Part shown: piece by piece, positions 52,205 through 61,215 of the stretch
How positions within the stretch are numbered: position 1 is the stretch's first letter
Layout: each line of letters begins with the position of its first letter
Assembly (NCBI RefSeq): GCF_024347575.1
Contig: NZ_AP025503.1
Location: forward strand, 1,302,001 to 1,366,000
Direction of reading: 5' to 3'
Source of the DNA: Vibrio pelagius
GTDB lineage: Bacteria; Pseudomonadota; Gammaproteobacteria; Enterobacterales; Vibrionaceae
Length of the DNA: 64,000 nucleotides
Notes under the pieces: generated by a model
What the model saw: the letters and a program-made list of their open reading frames with translations, nothing else
Databases searched by the model: none
What the model was told of the DNA's origin: nothing
Made by a program: the position numbers and the translations under genes

Positions 52205-52873
52205 TTATTTCAACGGTAGAATTTGTATTTCTACGCGACGGTTACATGCTCGACCTTGTGATGTGCCATTGTCACAGATTGGGTAGCGTTCACCGTTACC
52301 ACGAGCAATAGCACGGCCTGCTGCGACATCTTGAGAGATCAAGAATGCACGCACAGATTCAGCACGACGCTCAGATAGGATTTGGTTGGTAGATTCGCTA
52401 CCAGTACTATCTGTGTGACCATCGATCACTAGGCTTGTGTCAGGGTACTCAACCAGAATACGGGCCACACCGCGCAGTGTTTTGTGGATGCTTGGCTCAA
52501 GAGCGTAAGAACCCGATTCAAAACCGATGCCGTTTTCTAGGCGAAGTAGCAGTTGGTTTTCGCCAACACGCTCAACTTGAACACCAGAGTTAAGTAGCTC
52601 TTGGCGTAATGCCGCTTCTTGTTGGTCGAAGTAGTAACCAATACCCCCACCGACAGCCGCGCCACCTGCAGCACCAATGAGTGCACGTTTACGACGATCT
52701 TTAGAGTCATCCCCCGTTGCTGCGCCCGCTACGGCACCAGCGATAGCACCGATCAGAGCACCTTGTGTCGCAGAGTTTGTTTCAGATTCACCTGTCGTTG
52801 CGTTTTGACGCTGAGTCGCCTGACAGCCAGTTAGAGCGATAGTCAGCGCAAGTGCTAATGTGATTTTTTTCAA
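52205..52873 (-). CDS. OmpA-family lipoprotein with glycine-zipper segment (YiaD-like)
   Basis: The 222-residue protein has lipobox IALTGC (Cys17), a glycine-zipper region (GALIGAIAGAVAGAATG and GAAGGAAVGGGIGYYFD), and a C-terminal OmpA domain with peptidoglycan contacts DGHTDSTG and NQILSERRAESV. It would anchor the outer membrane to the wall. TTG at 52873 is taken as start because GGAGA lies 7 bases upstream and the signal peptide then has usual length; an ATG 10 codons earlier gives an unusual leader. Confidence 0.85.
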   Translation of the reverse strand: MKKITLALALTIALTGCQATQRQNATTGESETNSATQGALIGAIAGAVAGAATGDDSKDRRKRALIGAAGGAAVGGGIGYYFDQQEAALRQELLNSGVQVERVGENQLLLRLENGIGFESGSYALEPSIHKTLRGVARILVEYPDTSLVIDGHTDSTGSESTNQILSERRAESVRAFLISQDVAAGRAIARGNGERYPICDNGTSQGRACNRRVEIQILPLK

Positions 52874-52992
52874 CGTGTTGTCTCCATGTTGTACTTCAGT
52901 CATACAGTCGATGTGTATGACAAACATATTGTTCTGTATATCCGTCGAGGAAACTTCTATTAGCGGTTTAATTTTTAAGTATATAGCCAGTC

Positions 52993-53682
52993 TTAAGACT
53001 TTGTTATCCGCTTGGCCTCCTGTGCACCAGCGACAGGACGGTTTACAGATAACTTACGACCCTTCTTTAACCCTACCTCATAATCAGCAGTAAGGTTTTT
53101 CATTGCTTCTTTTAGTTGTTGCTTGAAGGTTTCGCGGTCGATGTTTTTAAATTCTTTATCAATGTAGTTATTGATTTTGTTGTTTGACTCATCATCAGGC
53201 GTGATAGTCGGCAGTTTTTCCAATGCGCCTTCAACCCAGCCAGAGACAAACGAGTTTACTCGGCGAGTCACTTCAGGTGAACTCGTGCCTGAACCCGCAA
53301 AACTATTACGGAACTGGCCTGTGTGCTCATTCATTTCACGGTAGATGATGTCAAAAGCGAAGGCTGCGAATATCGCACGGTCGGCTTCACCGATGAATTC
53401 GGCGCGCTTCAGGCCTTTGTGATTGAGAAGCACTGCTTCGACACCAAATTTGGTATTGATACCACGAATGACACGTAGAAGGGTTGAGCTAATGTTAGCG
53501 GGCAGAAGATGTGTTGATTGAGTTTTCCCCATCTTGATGAATTCAATATCGTCCTTCTCGAGGCCGTATTTGAGCATCAAGTTATGCGCCATTTTGATCG
53601 CGTTAGCGGCTTCGTTAACGTTGGCTGAGTTTCCAAGCTCTAAGCACTTGGCAATTTTTTTGAGGGCTCTTTTCTTATCCAT
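52993..53682 (-). CDS. DUF2786-domain protein
   Basis: The 229-residue protein begins with the DUF2786 pattern (MDKKRALKKIAKCLEL, then NEAANAIKMAHNLMLKYGL). The rest is helical and basic at the C-terminus. Members occur in phages and chromosomes; the function is unknown. The ATG at 53682 fits the family N-terminus, but ATG at 53697 and GTG at 53703 are possible because no start has a clear ribosome site. Confidence 0.78.
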   Translation of the reverse strand: MDKKRALKKIAKCLELGNSANVNEAANAIKMAHNLMLKYGLEKDDIEFIKMGKTQSTHLLPANISSTLLRVIRGINTKFGVEAVLLNHKGLKRAEFIGEADRAIFAAFAFDIIYREMNEHTGQFRNSFAGSGTSSPEVTRRVNSFVSGWVEGALEKLPTITPDDESNNKINNYIDKEFKNIDRETFKQQLKEAMKNLTADYEVGLKKGRKLSVNRPVAGAQEAKRITKS

Positions 53683-53805
53683 CGATCGACTAATCATTAC
53701 CACATTTTTTTAAAAGTCCGACATTTTACCCGTTTTAGTGAGCAACAGAAAGTAAAAGTCTTGTTAGCAATGTGAGTGCTTGATCTAAAAGTCATCTTAG
53801 AAATG

Positions 53806-53835
53806 AAAACACCATCAAATTATTGATGGTGTTTT
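53806..53835. terminator. Terminator behind the DUF3334 gene
   Basis: AAAACACCATCAA pairs perfectly with TTGATGGTGTTTT around a 4-nt loop, 27 bases behind the minus-strand stop. Confidence 0.9.
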
Positions 53836-53862
53836 GAGAAGGTGAAAGCGAGGTTTCGATTA

Positions 53863-54546
53863 CTAGATGCCGAGTTCGTCAAGCAAGTCTGCTGCGGCGT
53901 CGTTGTCAGACAGTTTGTTGTCTGTCTTGCCATCATTCATTTTCTTTTGAGTTGCTTCTAATATGCTGTCTGGGCATTCATCTTCAGAAATTTCAAACTC
54001 TTCAAGTTGGATAAACTCGGTTTTGTCCATTGCCAGCTCTAGGTAGAAAATGTTGTTCTTTTCAGTAGAGAAAGTCACACGGCGCGCTTGTGGGCGGTCC
54101 AAGTTTGTATCTACTGATAGGTTAACTTGCTTGTTCAGTGCTAACATTTTTGGCTGGTTCTGGGTGATGTTAGTCTGCAGCTCTTTACGTACTTTGTTGG
54201 TAAAGTCGCCAACCAATTGGTTCATCAGCTCACCCAAAACATCACCCACTTCGTCAGAGGTGTGCAGTACAGCAAGCTCATCTTCAGGCATGCCCATGTT
54301 GCGCATGTAGTTGGTGTAGATCTCTAGTGCGGCCTTTGAAGTAAAATTAATAACAACAAGGCCAGAAAATCCGCCATCGAACAGAACAAAACAACCAAAA
54401 TCTGGTTTAAGGCTGGTCTTACTGATCTTTTGAACCATCGCTGAGTATTGAACAGAGGAGGCAGTTGCAGAAGTCAGTACGCTTGATACCGATTGGCAAA
54501 GTTTTAGAAGAATGTCTTCTGTTGTGACTGTCTTATTTTTTCTCAT
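53863..54546 (-). CDS. DUF3334 protein with a CheX/CheC-like phosphatase motif
   Basis: The 227-residue protein is of the DUF3334 type. Asp102, Glu106, Asn109 and Pro132 fit the phosphatase pattern (D/S)xxxExxN-x22-P of CheC, CheX and FliY exactly. The preceding strand segment GCFVLFDGGFSGLVVINF and helix AALEIYTNYMRNMG fit the CheX fold. It would remove phosphate from a response regulator. The C-terminal part is acidic, ending LLDELGI. No chemotaxis gene is adjacent; the nearest receptor is 24 kb away. Confidence 0.78.
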   Translation of the reverse strand: MRKNKTVTTEDILLKLCQSVSSVLTSATASSVQYSAMVQKISKTSLKPDFGCFVLFDGGFSGLVVINFTSKAALEIYTNYMRNMGMPEDELAVLHTSDEVGDVLGELMNQLVGDFTNKVRKELQTNITQNQPKMLALNKQVNLSVDTNLDRPQARRVTFSTEKNNIFYLELAMDKTEFIQLEEFEISEDECPDSILEATQKKMNDGKTDNKLSDNDAAADLLDELGI

Positions 54547-54766
54547 TATATTGCGCTCATGGGTATCTTTAATAAAACACCATTCAGTATACTAGTGCTG
54601 AATGAATAGAAAAGTGACTATTATTGCATTCTTGCACTGAGATTCTTATTTGATCACCTTTTTATATGAACTTATTAGTAGTAAAGTGACGAAATTCAAA
54701 GAAAATTATTAAAATTCTAATTTAACCCATTGCTGATAGGATCAGCGAAGTAGGGGCAGGAAGCAA

Positions 54767-57700
54767 ATGTTACCAAGACTTCAACTCAATGCTGATGTCG
54801 ATCCAGTTGTTGTTCGCTTTTTAGAAGAGTTAAAAGCGGCCGGTTTTACTGGTGACATCGAATCTCATTATTCAAGCCGCTTAGCCGTCGCAACCGATAA
54901 TAGTGTTTATCAACAGTTGCCACAGGCGGTGGTACTCCCTAAGACTACTCACGATGTTTCGTTGGTCGGAAAAATCAGTGCCAAATCCACGTATGAAAGA
55001 GTGACTTTTTCGCCACGTGGTGGTGGTACTGGTACGAATGGGCAATCCTTGACGAAAGGTGTGGTGGTCGACCTCTCTCGATACATGAATCAAGTCATTG
55101 AGATCAACGAGAAAGAGGGTTGGGTGCGTGTTCAAGCGGGTATCGTCAAAGATCAATTGAACGATGCGATTCGACCTTATGGCTATTTCTTTTCCCCCGA
55201 TCTTTCGACCAGTAACCGCGCCACACTTGGCGGTATGATCAATACGGATGCTTCTGGTCAAGGCTCGCTGAAATACGGCAAAACGTCCGATCATGTGTTA
55301 TCGTTACAAGCGGTGTTTGCTGACGGTTCTATTCTGGAGTCAGACCTTTCAAATGGGTTACCTAACGTTGGTGAGTACGCCCATAAAGCGTTAGAAGTGA
55401 CGGAATCTGTTTGTCGTGAAAAACGTCAACAAATCCTAGAAAAATTCCCACCATTGAACCGCTTTCTTACGGGTTACGACCTAAAGAACGCGTTGAATGA
55501 AGAAAACGACCGTTTTGATATCACTCGCGTCTTGTGTGGTGCAGAGGGGTCATTGGCTTTTATTACTGAAGCCAAGCTAAATCTTACTCCTATTCCAAAA
55601 GCTCGAACGCTCGTCAACGTGAAGTACAACTCGTTTGACTCTGCATTGCGTAATGCGCCATTTATGGTGGAAGCGAATGCTTTGTCTGTCGAAACCGTTG
55701 ACTCACGAGTATTGAATCTCGCTAAGCAAGATATTGTTTGGCATACAGTGAGTGATTTGCTGACTGATGTGCCGAATAAAGAGATGCTCGGTATCAATAT
55801 GGTTGAGTTTGCTGGTCAGGATGAGGCTGAAGTTGAAGCTCAAGTGAGTGCACTGACTGAACGCTTGAACCAAATGCTAGAAGCGGAAGAAGCGGGTATT
55901 ATCGGTTTTCAAGTGTGCAGTGACTTAGCGAGCATTGGTCGTATTTATAACATGCGTAAAAAAGCCGTAGGCTTGTTGGGGGCAGCAAAAGGACGAGCTA
56001 AGCCTGTTGCATTTGCTGAAGATACTTGTGTGCCGCCAGAGAACCTAGCAGACTTTATTGCTGAGTTCCGTGAACTGCTTGATGCTAAGTCTCTAAACTA
56101 TGGCATGTTTGGCCACGTGGATGCGGGGGTTCTGCACGTGCGTCCAGCGCTGGATCTTTGCGATCCGAAACAAGAAGCGTTGATGCATGAAGTCTCCGAT
56201 GAGGTCGTTAAGCTGGTGGCGAAATACGGCGGCTTGATGTGGGGTGAACATGGTAAGGGTTATCGCTCTGAATATGGTCCAGACTTCTTTGGTCAAGAGC
56301 TGTTCACGGAGCTTCGTCGAGTAAAAGCGGCGTTTGACCCGCACAACAAGATGAACCCAGGTAAGATCTGTACACCGCTTGATAGTGATGCAGAGCTGGT
56401 TAAAGTCACCGACACTAAACGCGGTTACTACGATCGTCAGATTGATGTACAAGTCCGTGACAGCTTCAAGCAAGCGATGGAGTGTAACGGCAACGGCCTA
56501 TGTTTTAACTACGATACAAGCTCACCGATGTGCCCATCGATGAAGGTGACGGCTGATCGTCGTCATTCTCCAAAAGGCAGAGCGGGCTTAGTGCGTGAGT
56601 GGTTACGTCAATTGACCGAGCAGGGGGTTGATATCCTTGATTTGGAGCAACAAGCGCTAAACGACTCTACGCCTGTGAAAACCATGATCGAACGTGTTCG
56701 TAACTCGCTGAACAAGCGTCACGAATACGACTTCTCTCATGAAGTGCATGAAGCGATGAATGGCTGTCTTGCGTGTAAAGCGTGTGCGAGCCAGTGTCCG
56801 ATTAAAGTTGATGTTCCAAGCTTCCGCTCTCGTTTCTTAAATATCTACTACTCTCGTTACCAACGTCCGGCGAAAGACTATTTGGTGGCGAACATTGAAA
56901 CCATGTTGCCGCTGATGGCAAAAGCGCCAAAAGTTGTCAACGCGGCTCTGTCTCAGAAATGGGTGCAAAGCGCGACAGCAAAAACCGTAGGTTATGTTGA
57001 TGCACCTTTGATGTCTGTGCCTACGCTGGATAAGCGACTATCTGAAAAGCAGCTCAAGGCGTTTGACTTACAGTACTTAGAAGGTCTGTCGAAGGAACAA
57101 AAACAACAGCACGTTCTGATCGTTCAAGACCCATTCACCAGTTACTACGACGCAGACGTGGTTGAAGACTTTGTCTCGTTACTTATCAAGCTTGGGAAAA
57201 CTCCGGTTGTTCTACCATTCAAACCAAATGGTAAGGCTCAACATATAAAGGGTTTCTTGAGTAAATTTGCTAAGAACGCCAAATCGACCGCTGATTTCTT
57301 ATCGCTCATTGCGGATATCGGTATACCACTTGTGGGTGTTGATCCGGCTCTGGTACTTTGTTACCGCGATGAATACTTAGAAGTTCTCGGTGATAAGCGT
57401 GGTGATTTTGATGTACTCACCGTGCATGAATGGATGCTGCCACGTCTTGAAGAGTTTGCTACTCGCGAGTCTAGCGAAGAGATGTGGTACCTGTTTGCTC
57501 ACTGTACTGAAAAGACCAAAATGCCAAATGCAGAGAAAGAGTGGGGCGCAATATTCGCTCACTTTGGTGCCGGGTTAACGACGGTGCCCGTGGGTTGTTG
57601 TGGTATGGCCGGTACTTTTGGTCACGAAGTCGATAAGCTACAGATGTCGAAAGATATCTATGGATTGAGTTGGAAGCCACAAATTCAAGATCTCCCGAAA

Positions 57701-57802
57701 GATCGATGCCTTGCAACAGGGTATTCTTGCAGAAGTCAGGTTAAGCGCTTCGAGGGGGAGAAACTTGCTCACCCACTACAAGCACTTGAAAGATTGATAT
57801 AA
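54767..57802 (+). CDS. ydiJ: YdiJ-type FAD/4Fe-4S D-2-hydroxyglutarate dehydrogenase
   Basis: The 1011-residue protein has an FAD-binding domain (FSPRGGGTGTNGQSL, then STSNRATLGGMINTDASGQG), an FAD-oxidase C-terminal domain, a ferredoxin-like cluster CLACKACASQCP starting near residue 666, and a cysteine-rich end (VPVGCCGMAGTFGHE). This is the layout of E. coli YdiJ, reported as a D-2-hydroxyglutarate dehydrogenase. It works at the membrane side or cytosol and passes electrons on. A terminator follows. Confidence 0.92.
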   Translation: MLPRLQLNADVDPVVVRFLEELKAAGFTGDIESHYSSRLAVATDNSVYQQLPQAVVLPKTTHDVSLVGKISAKSTYERVTFSPRGGGTGTNGQSLTKGVVVDLSRYMNQVIEINEKEGWVRVQAGIVKDQLNDAIRPYGYFFSPDLSTSNRATLGGMINTDASGQGSLKYGKTSDHVLSLQAVFADGSILESDLSNGLPNVGEYAHKALEVTESVCREKRQQILEKFPPLNRFLTGYDLKNALNEENDRFDITRVLCGAEGSLAFITEAKLNLTPIPKARTLVNVKYNSFDSALRNAPFMVEANALSVETVDSRVLNLAKQDIVWHTVSDLLTDVPNKEMLGINMVEFAGQDEAEVEAQVSALTERLNQMLEAEEAGIIGFQVCSDLASIGRIYNMRKKAVGLLGAAKGRAKPVAFAEDTCVPPENLADFIAEFRELLDAKSLNYGMFGHVDAGVLHVRPALDLCDPKQEALMHEVSDEVVKLVAKYGGLMWGEHGKGYRSEYGPDFFGQELFTELRRVKAAFDPHNKMNPGKICTPLDSDAELVKVTDTKRGYYDRQIDVQVRDSFKQAMECNGNGLCFNYDTSSPMCPSMKVTADRRHSPKGRAGLVREWLRQLTEQGVDILDLEQQALNDSTPVKTMIERVRNSLNKRHEYDFSHEVHEAMNGCLACKACASQCPIKVDVPSFRSRFLNIYYSRYQRPAKDYLVANIETMLPLMAKAPKVVNAALSQKWVQSATAKTVGYVDAPLMSVPTLDKRLSEKQLKAFDLQYLEGLSKEQKQQHVLIVQDPFTSYYDADVVEDFVSLLIKLGKTPVVLPFKPNGKAQHIKGFLSKFAKNAKSTADFLSLIADIGIPLVGVDPALVLCYRDEYLEVLGDKRGDFDVLTVHEWMLPRLEEFATRESSEEMWYLFAHCTEKTKMPNAEKEWGAIFAHFGAGLTTVPVGCCGMAGTFGHEVDKLQMSKDIYGLSWKPQIQDLPKDRCLATGYSCRSQVKRFEGEKLAHPLQALERLI

Positions 57803-57808
57803 ATGATG

Positions 57809-57833
57809 AAGCCCAGCAATGACTGGGCTTTTT
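57809..57833 (+). terminator. Terminator of ydiJ
   Basis: AAGCCCAG pairs perfectly with CTGGGCTT around a 6-nt loop, followed by Ts. Confidence 0.88.
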
Positions 57834-57861
57834 AATATCTCAATATCGCATAGGGAAGGCT

Positions 57862-58323
57862 ATGAAGTTCTTGGAATTAAAAGTACCACCGCTCGCGCTA
57901 TTTGTTGTGTTTTTATTGTTGTCGTATTGGCTAGCCAATAGTCTGACGTCAGCCTCGTTCTCTCTTCCTTATCATCAGCTCATATTATTCGTGGGTATCT
58001 TGAGTAGCGGTGTGATTGGCCTTTCTGCTGTTTGGGAATTCAAAAAACACAAAACTACCGTCAACCCAATCAAAGTGGACAGTGCCTCATTGGTGGTTGA
58101 TTCAGGTATCTTCGGATACAGCAGAAACCCAATGTATCTTGCGCTCTTCATCCTGCTCTTTTGTTTCGGATACTATCTTCAAAATCTATTTAGTCTTGTG
58201 CTTAGCTTGTTGTTCGTTATCTATATGAACCGCTTTCAAATCCTTCCTGAAGAGCAAGCATTGGAATCGCTATTTGGGGCTGAATACGTTGATTACAAAC
58301 AGAAAGTTCGCCGCTGGATTTAA
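57862..58323 (+). CDS. Isoprenylcysteine/phospholipid methyltransferase-like membrane protein
   Basis: The 153-residue protein has about four membrane helices and the family signature FGYSRNPMYLALF near residues 92-104, with PEEQALESLFGAEYVDYKQKVRRW at the end. This is the ICMT/PEMT-type fold that uses S-adenosylmethionine in the membrane. The bacterial substrate is unknown. It lies 59 bases after ydiJ but behind a terminator. Confidence 0.85.
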   Translation: MKFLELKVPPLALFVVFLLLSYWLANSLTSASFSLPYHQLILFVGILSSGVIGLSAVWEFKKHKTTVNPIKVDSASLVVDSGIFGYSRNPMYLALFILLFCFGYYLQNLFSLVLSLLFVIYMNRFQILPEEQALESLFGAEYVDYKQKVRRWI

Positions 58324-58456
58324 AAAGGTGATCTGTAAATGAGAATAAATCTCACACCTTAATGTACGTCACAAAAATACAAAACTCATGTTTCATATGT
58401 TTTATTTATAAATTAGCCTGCGCCAACTAATAGAAGTATTTAAGGCTAGGTAAAAT

Positions 58457-60061
58457 ATGAAACAGACTAAGTTGCTGTCCGCTGTTATTGGATTGGCATG
58501 TTTGTCTTCGACATCAGCGTTCGCTGACGTTTCTTCTCGAATCATTAATGGTGAGCAAGCGGCTACGGATAGCTGGCCATTTATGACGGCACTTGTTTTT
58601 AAAGATATTGATGCGTACAACGGACAATTTTGCGGTGCAAGTTATATAGGAAAGCGTTATGTCTTGACAGCTTCACACTGTGTTGACGCTATGAGTGGTA
58701 AAGATTTCGATGTAGTTATCGGGACATCGAACCTCGCTTCAACTGAGGCGGAGAGCCATCGATATTCTGTGAAAAATATCTACATGCATGCCGATTACAA
58801 CCGCATTCGATTGAACAACGATATTGCTATATTGGAATTAACGGAAGAGCCTCAAGAGAAACAGGTTTCTTTAGTTGATCGCTTTACACGCACGAATCTA
58901 CAAAATGGTCAAACCTTAACGGTAATGGGATGGGGAGACCAAGACGCCTCAGACCGCTACGCTTCAAATAGTAACTTGTTTCAGGTGAATGTACCTCTAG
59001 TCGACCAAGCTATATGCCAAGCTGCGGGTGATAATAACTCGAACTATGGTTTTATTGGCGATGATGCGTTCTGTGCGGGCTTTCCTGCTGGTGGGAAAGA
59101 CTCTTGTCAAGGTGACAGTGGTGGCCCCATCATTTTAGAAACCAATGGGAGTTACGAACAGTTAGGTATTGTTAGTTGGGGAGATGGATGTGCCCAAGCT
59201 AATGCTTATGGTGTTTACACCAACATAAGCCATTTTGAATCATGGATCGCTGATAAAACAAAAGGCTTTAGTTATCGTGAAAATGAGTACCTTGGTATGC
59301 GTACTCCTGGAGAGCTTACTCATACCTTTGAGTTTGCAAACTACAGTGATCAGGTAATTACGGTTTCTAATGTCACTCCGTTGAAAGGTGCTGTCATCGT
59401 TAACAACGGTTGTAACAACATTGCGGTTGGTGAAACTTGTCAAATCCAAGTGACCAAAGAGATTAATTTAATCGGCAAGGACCCATTTGGTGTCCAGATA
59501 AATACCGATTTGGCAGGGTCTGAGGTGGTAACAAGTAATGTGAATGTGATAGGTGCTCGTGAGTTAAATCAAAGTGCTGCCTCTCTGATTAATATTCCAA
59601 ACAGTGAAATATTGAGCACCGAAGCGTGGAGAGTGGAAGGCAGTGAGATCGTTTCACCATCACTAAGTCATGCTCAAATAGCTCGTGTTAGTATCCAGGG
59701 TATTCCAAGAGGTACAGTATCGTTAGACTTGAATGTGTCGACTGAGCAAAACTATGATTATATGCTGATTTTTGTTAATGGACAGTTAGAGTACTCTAAG
59801 TCAGGTACTGGATCAGATACTGCTCAACTTAGATTAGTCCGTGAAACTGGCAATAGCATAATGATTGCTTATGCAAAGGACGAAAATGGTATTGGTGGCC
59901 AAGATAAAATTAAGTTCAGCAACCTTAAATACACTAATGAGGTTGTGATCTCTAAATCAAGTGGTACTCAAGTCGCTAAGTCGGGCGGCGGCGGTGGTTC
60001 ATTTGGCTGGCACTGGTTGTTAATGTTAGTGGGCGTTGGTTTACTAAGAAAACGCCACTAA
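58457..60061 (+). CDS. Secreted trypsin-like serine protease with GlyGly-CTERM tail (VesB-like)
   Basis: The 534-residue protein has a signal peptide (about 1-23), a short propeptide ending SSR before IINGE, and a trypsin domain with His74 (TASHC), Asp122 (NNDIAIL) and Ser221 (GDSGGP). Asp215 gives trypsin-like specificity for Arg or Lys. A beta-rich region follows, then a GGGGG stretch, a membrane helix and RKRH at the end. That is the GlyGly-CTERM signal cut by rhombosortase on type II secretion substrates. V. cholerae VesB is the closest model. Confidence 0.92.
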   Translation: MKQTKLLSAVIGLACLSSTSAFADVSSRIINGEQAATDSWPFMTALVFKDIDAYNGQFCGASYIGKRYVLTASHCVDAMSGKDFDVVIGTSNLASTEAESHRYSVKNIYMHADYNRIRLNNDIAILELTEEPQEKQVSLVDRFTRTNLQNGQTLTVMGWGDQDASDRYASNSNLFQVNVPLVDQAICQAAGDNNSNYGFIGDDAFCAGFPAGGKDSCQGDSGGPIILETNGSYEQLGIVSWGDGCAQANAYGVYTNISHFESWIADKTKGFSYRENEYLGMRTPGELTHTFEFANYSDQVITVSNVTPLKGAVIVNNGCNNIAVGETCQIQVTKEINLIGKDPFGVQINTDLAGSEVVTSNVNVIGARELNQSAASLINIPNSEILSTEAWRVEGSEIVSPSLSHAQIARVSIQGIPRGTVSLDLNVSTEQNYDYMLIFVNGQLEYSKSGTGSDTAQLRLVRETGNSIMIAYAKDENGIGGQDKIKFSNLKYTNEVVISKSSGTQVAKSGGGGGSFGWHWLLMLVGVGLLRKRH

Positions 60062-60150
60062 TTTCCCAGTGTTTTGATTTAAAGAGCTTCATAGTGTGAA
60101 GATCTTTTTGTTGAAACCTTACCTGTCGTCAATTAGGTTGCAGACATCAA

Positions 60151-60179
60151 AAAGCCCAGCTTATCACAAGCTGGGCTTT
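60151..60179. terminator. Bidirectional terminator between protease and DUF3581 genes
   Basis: AAAGCCCAGCTT pairs perfectly with AAGCTGGGCTTT around a 5-nt loop, between convergent genes. Confidence 0.9.
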
Positions 60180-60222
60180 ATAATTTTTGCTATTGCTTTG
60201 CGCTACAGAGAAGTTTGACTCA

Positions 60223-60963
60223 TTAAGCGGCTGCAGCGAACTGTGCTAGAAACATATCTTTGCGCTCGTTGAAGCGGTTTACTAGGTCGTCAACTGACGC
60301 TTGGTCGTATGGCTTAAGGCCACTTGCTACCATGCGTTTAACGCCTTTACCAACCACTTCGCCATCTTCTTTAAAGTCGAAGTTAAGAGTTACAACACCG
60401 CGCTTGCCTTCAACGTCGAATGTTGCGCCAGAGAACGCAACTTCTGGGTGAGTTAGGTCTAAACGAGAAAACTCTACTTCCATGCTTTCATAGATAACCA
60501 GAGGACGTTGACAGTTGATCATCATCTGTTGCTCTTCCATAAGAGGAACCATGATGTGCGGGAAGTTCATACCCGAGAACTGAACGTAGTTAGTCACGAC
60601 ATGCTCGATGAAGGCTTGATCTTGGCTTGTTTCACCTTCACATGTCATGTGTAGGTACTCTTTGCCTTTCTCATCAACAACAGCACTTTCTTTATCGCAT
60701 TTGTTTTCTACATCTAATGCAATGCCATCGCTTACCATGCCTGAAAAATCAAAACGCATCTTTTGGCTGATGCCTTGCTTTTGCAGTAGAACCGCAAATA
60801 GTAGGTCGCCAGGTACACAGAAGCGTTTGTTATCTTCATCGTGAATTGGGTTGAAATCACCAGCAACCTTTTTTGCGAAGTGACTAGCTTGTTCACGAGT
60901 GAATTGAAATTTGTTTTCTTCAGTAGAAACGTATGGTGTTAGAAACATAATACCGCTATTCAT
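60223..60963 (-). CDS. DUF3581 protein with hot-dog/MaoC-like motif
   Basis: The 246-residue soluble protein is of the DUF3581 type. Near its N-terminus it carries AGDFNPIHDED, which is close to the catalytic pattern GDxNPxHxD of MaoC-like enoyl-CoA hydratases, followed by the helix region VPGDLLFAVLL. It may be a hydratase or thioester enzyme. The ATG at 60963 or that at 60948 could be the start; neither has a clear ribosome site. It is a single-gene unit. Confidence 0.75.
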   Translation of the reverse strand: MNSGIMFLTPYVSTEENKFQFTREQASHFAKKVAGDFNPIHDEDNKRFCVPGDLLFAVLLQKQGISQKMRFDFSGMVSDGIALDVENKCDKESAVVDEKGKEYLHMTCEGETSQDQAFIEHVVTNYVQFSGMNFPHIMVPLMEEQQMMINCQRPLVIYESMEVEFSRLDLTHPEVAFSGATFDVEGKRGVVTLNFDFKEDGEVVGKGVKRMVASGLKPYDQASVDDLVNRFNERKDMFLAQFAAAA

Positions 60964-61133
60964 TATCAAAACTGGGGCGATTATAACGGACTAATTCGAA
61001 TCTAATGGTCTATCCAGTTAGTGACTGTGTTCATATTCTACTGACCGACCGTGTAGGTTTTATGTGATCTTGATTGTTATATTGATGCTGCAAATGGCAG
61101 GGGTGACTAGGAAGGTAAAGGGGCAAATTATTA

Positions 61134-61173
61134 AAGCCTGCACTCGATACCCGGGGTAATGAAGTGCAGGCTT
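61134..61173. terminator. Terminator behind hutH
   Basis: AAGCCTGCACT pairs perfectly with AGTGCAGGCTT, 43 bases behind the hutH stop on the minus strand, with some Ts following. Confidence 0.75.
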
Positions 61174-61215
61174 AGTCGGTTAAGCGGCTAATTTATTAGC
61201 TTAGAAAATTGCTAC

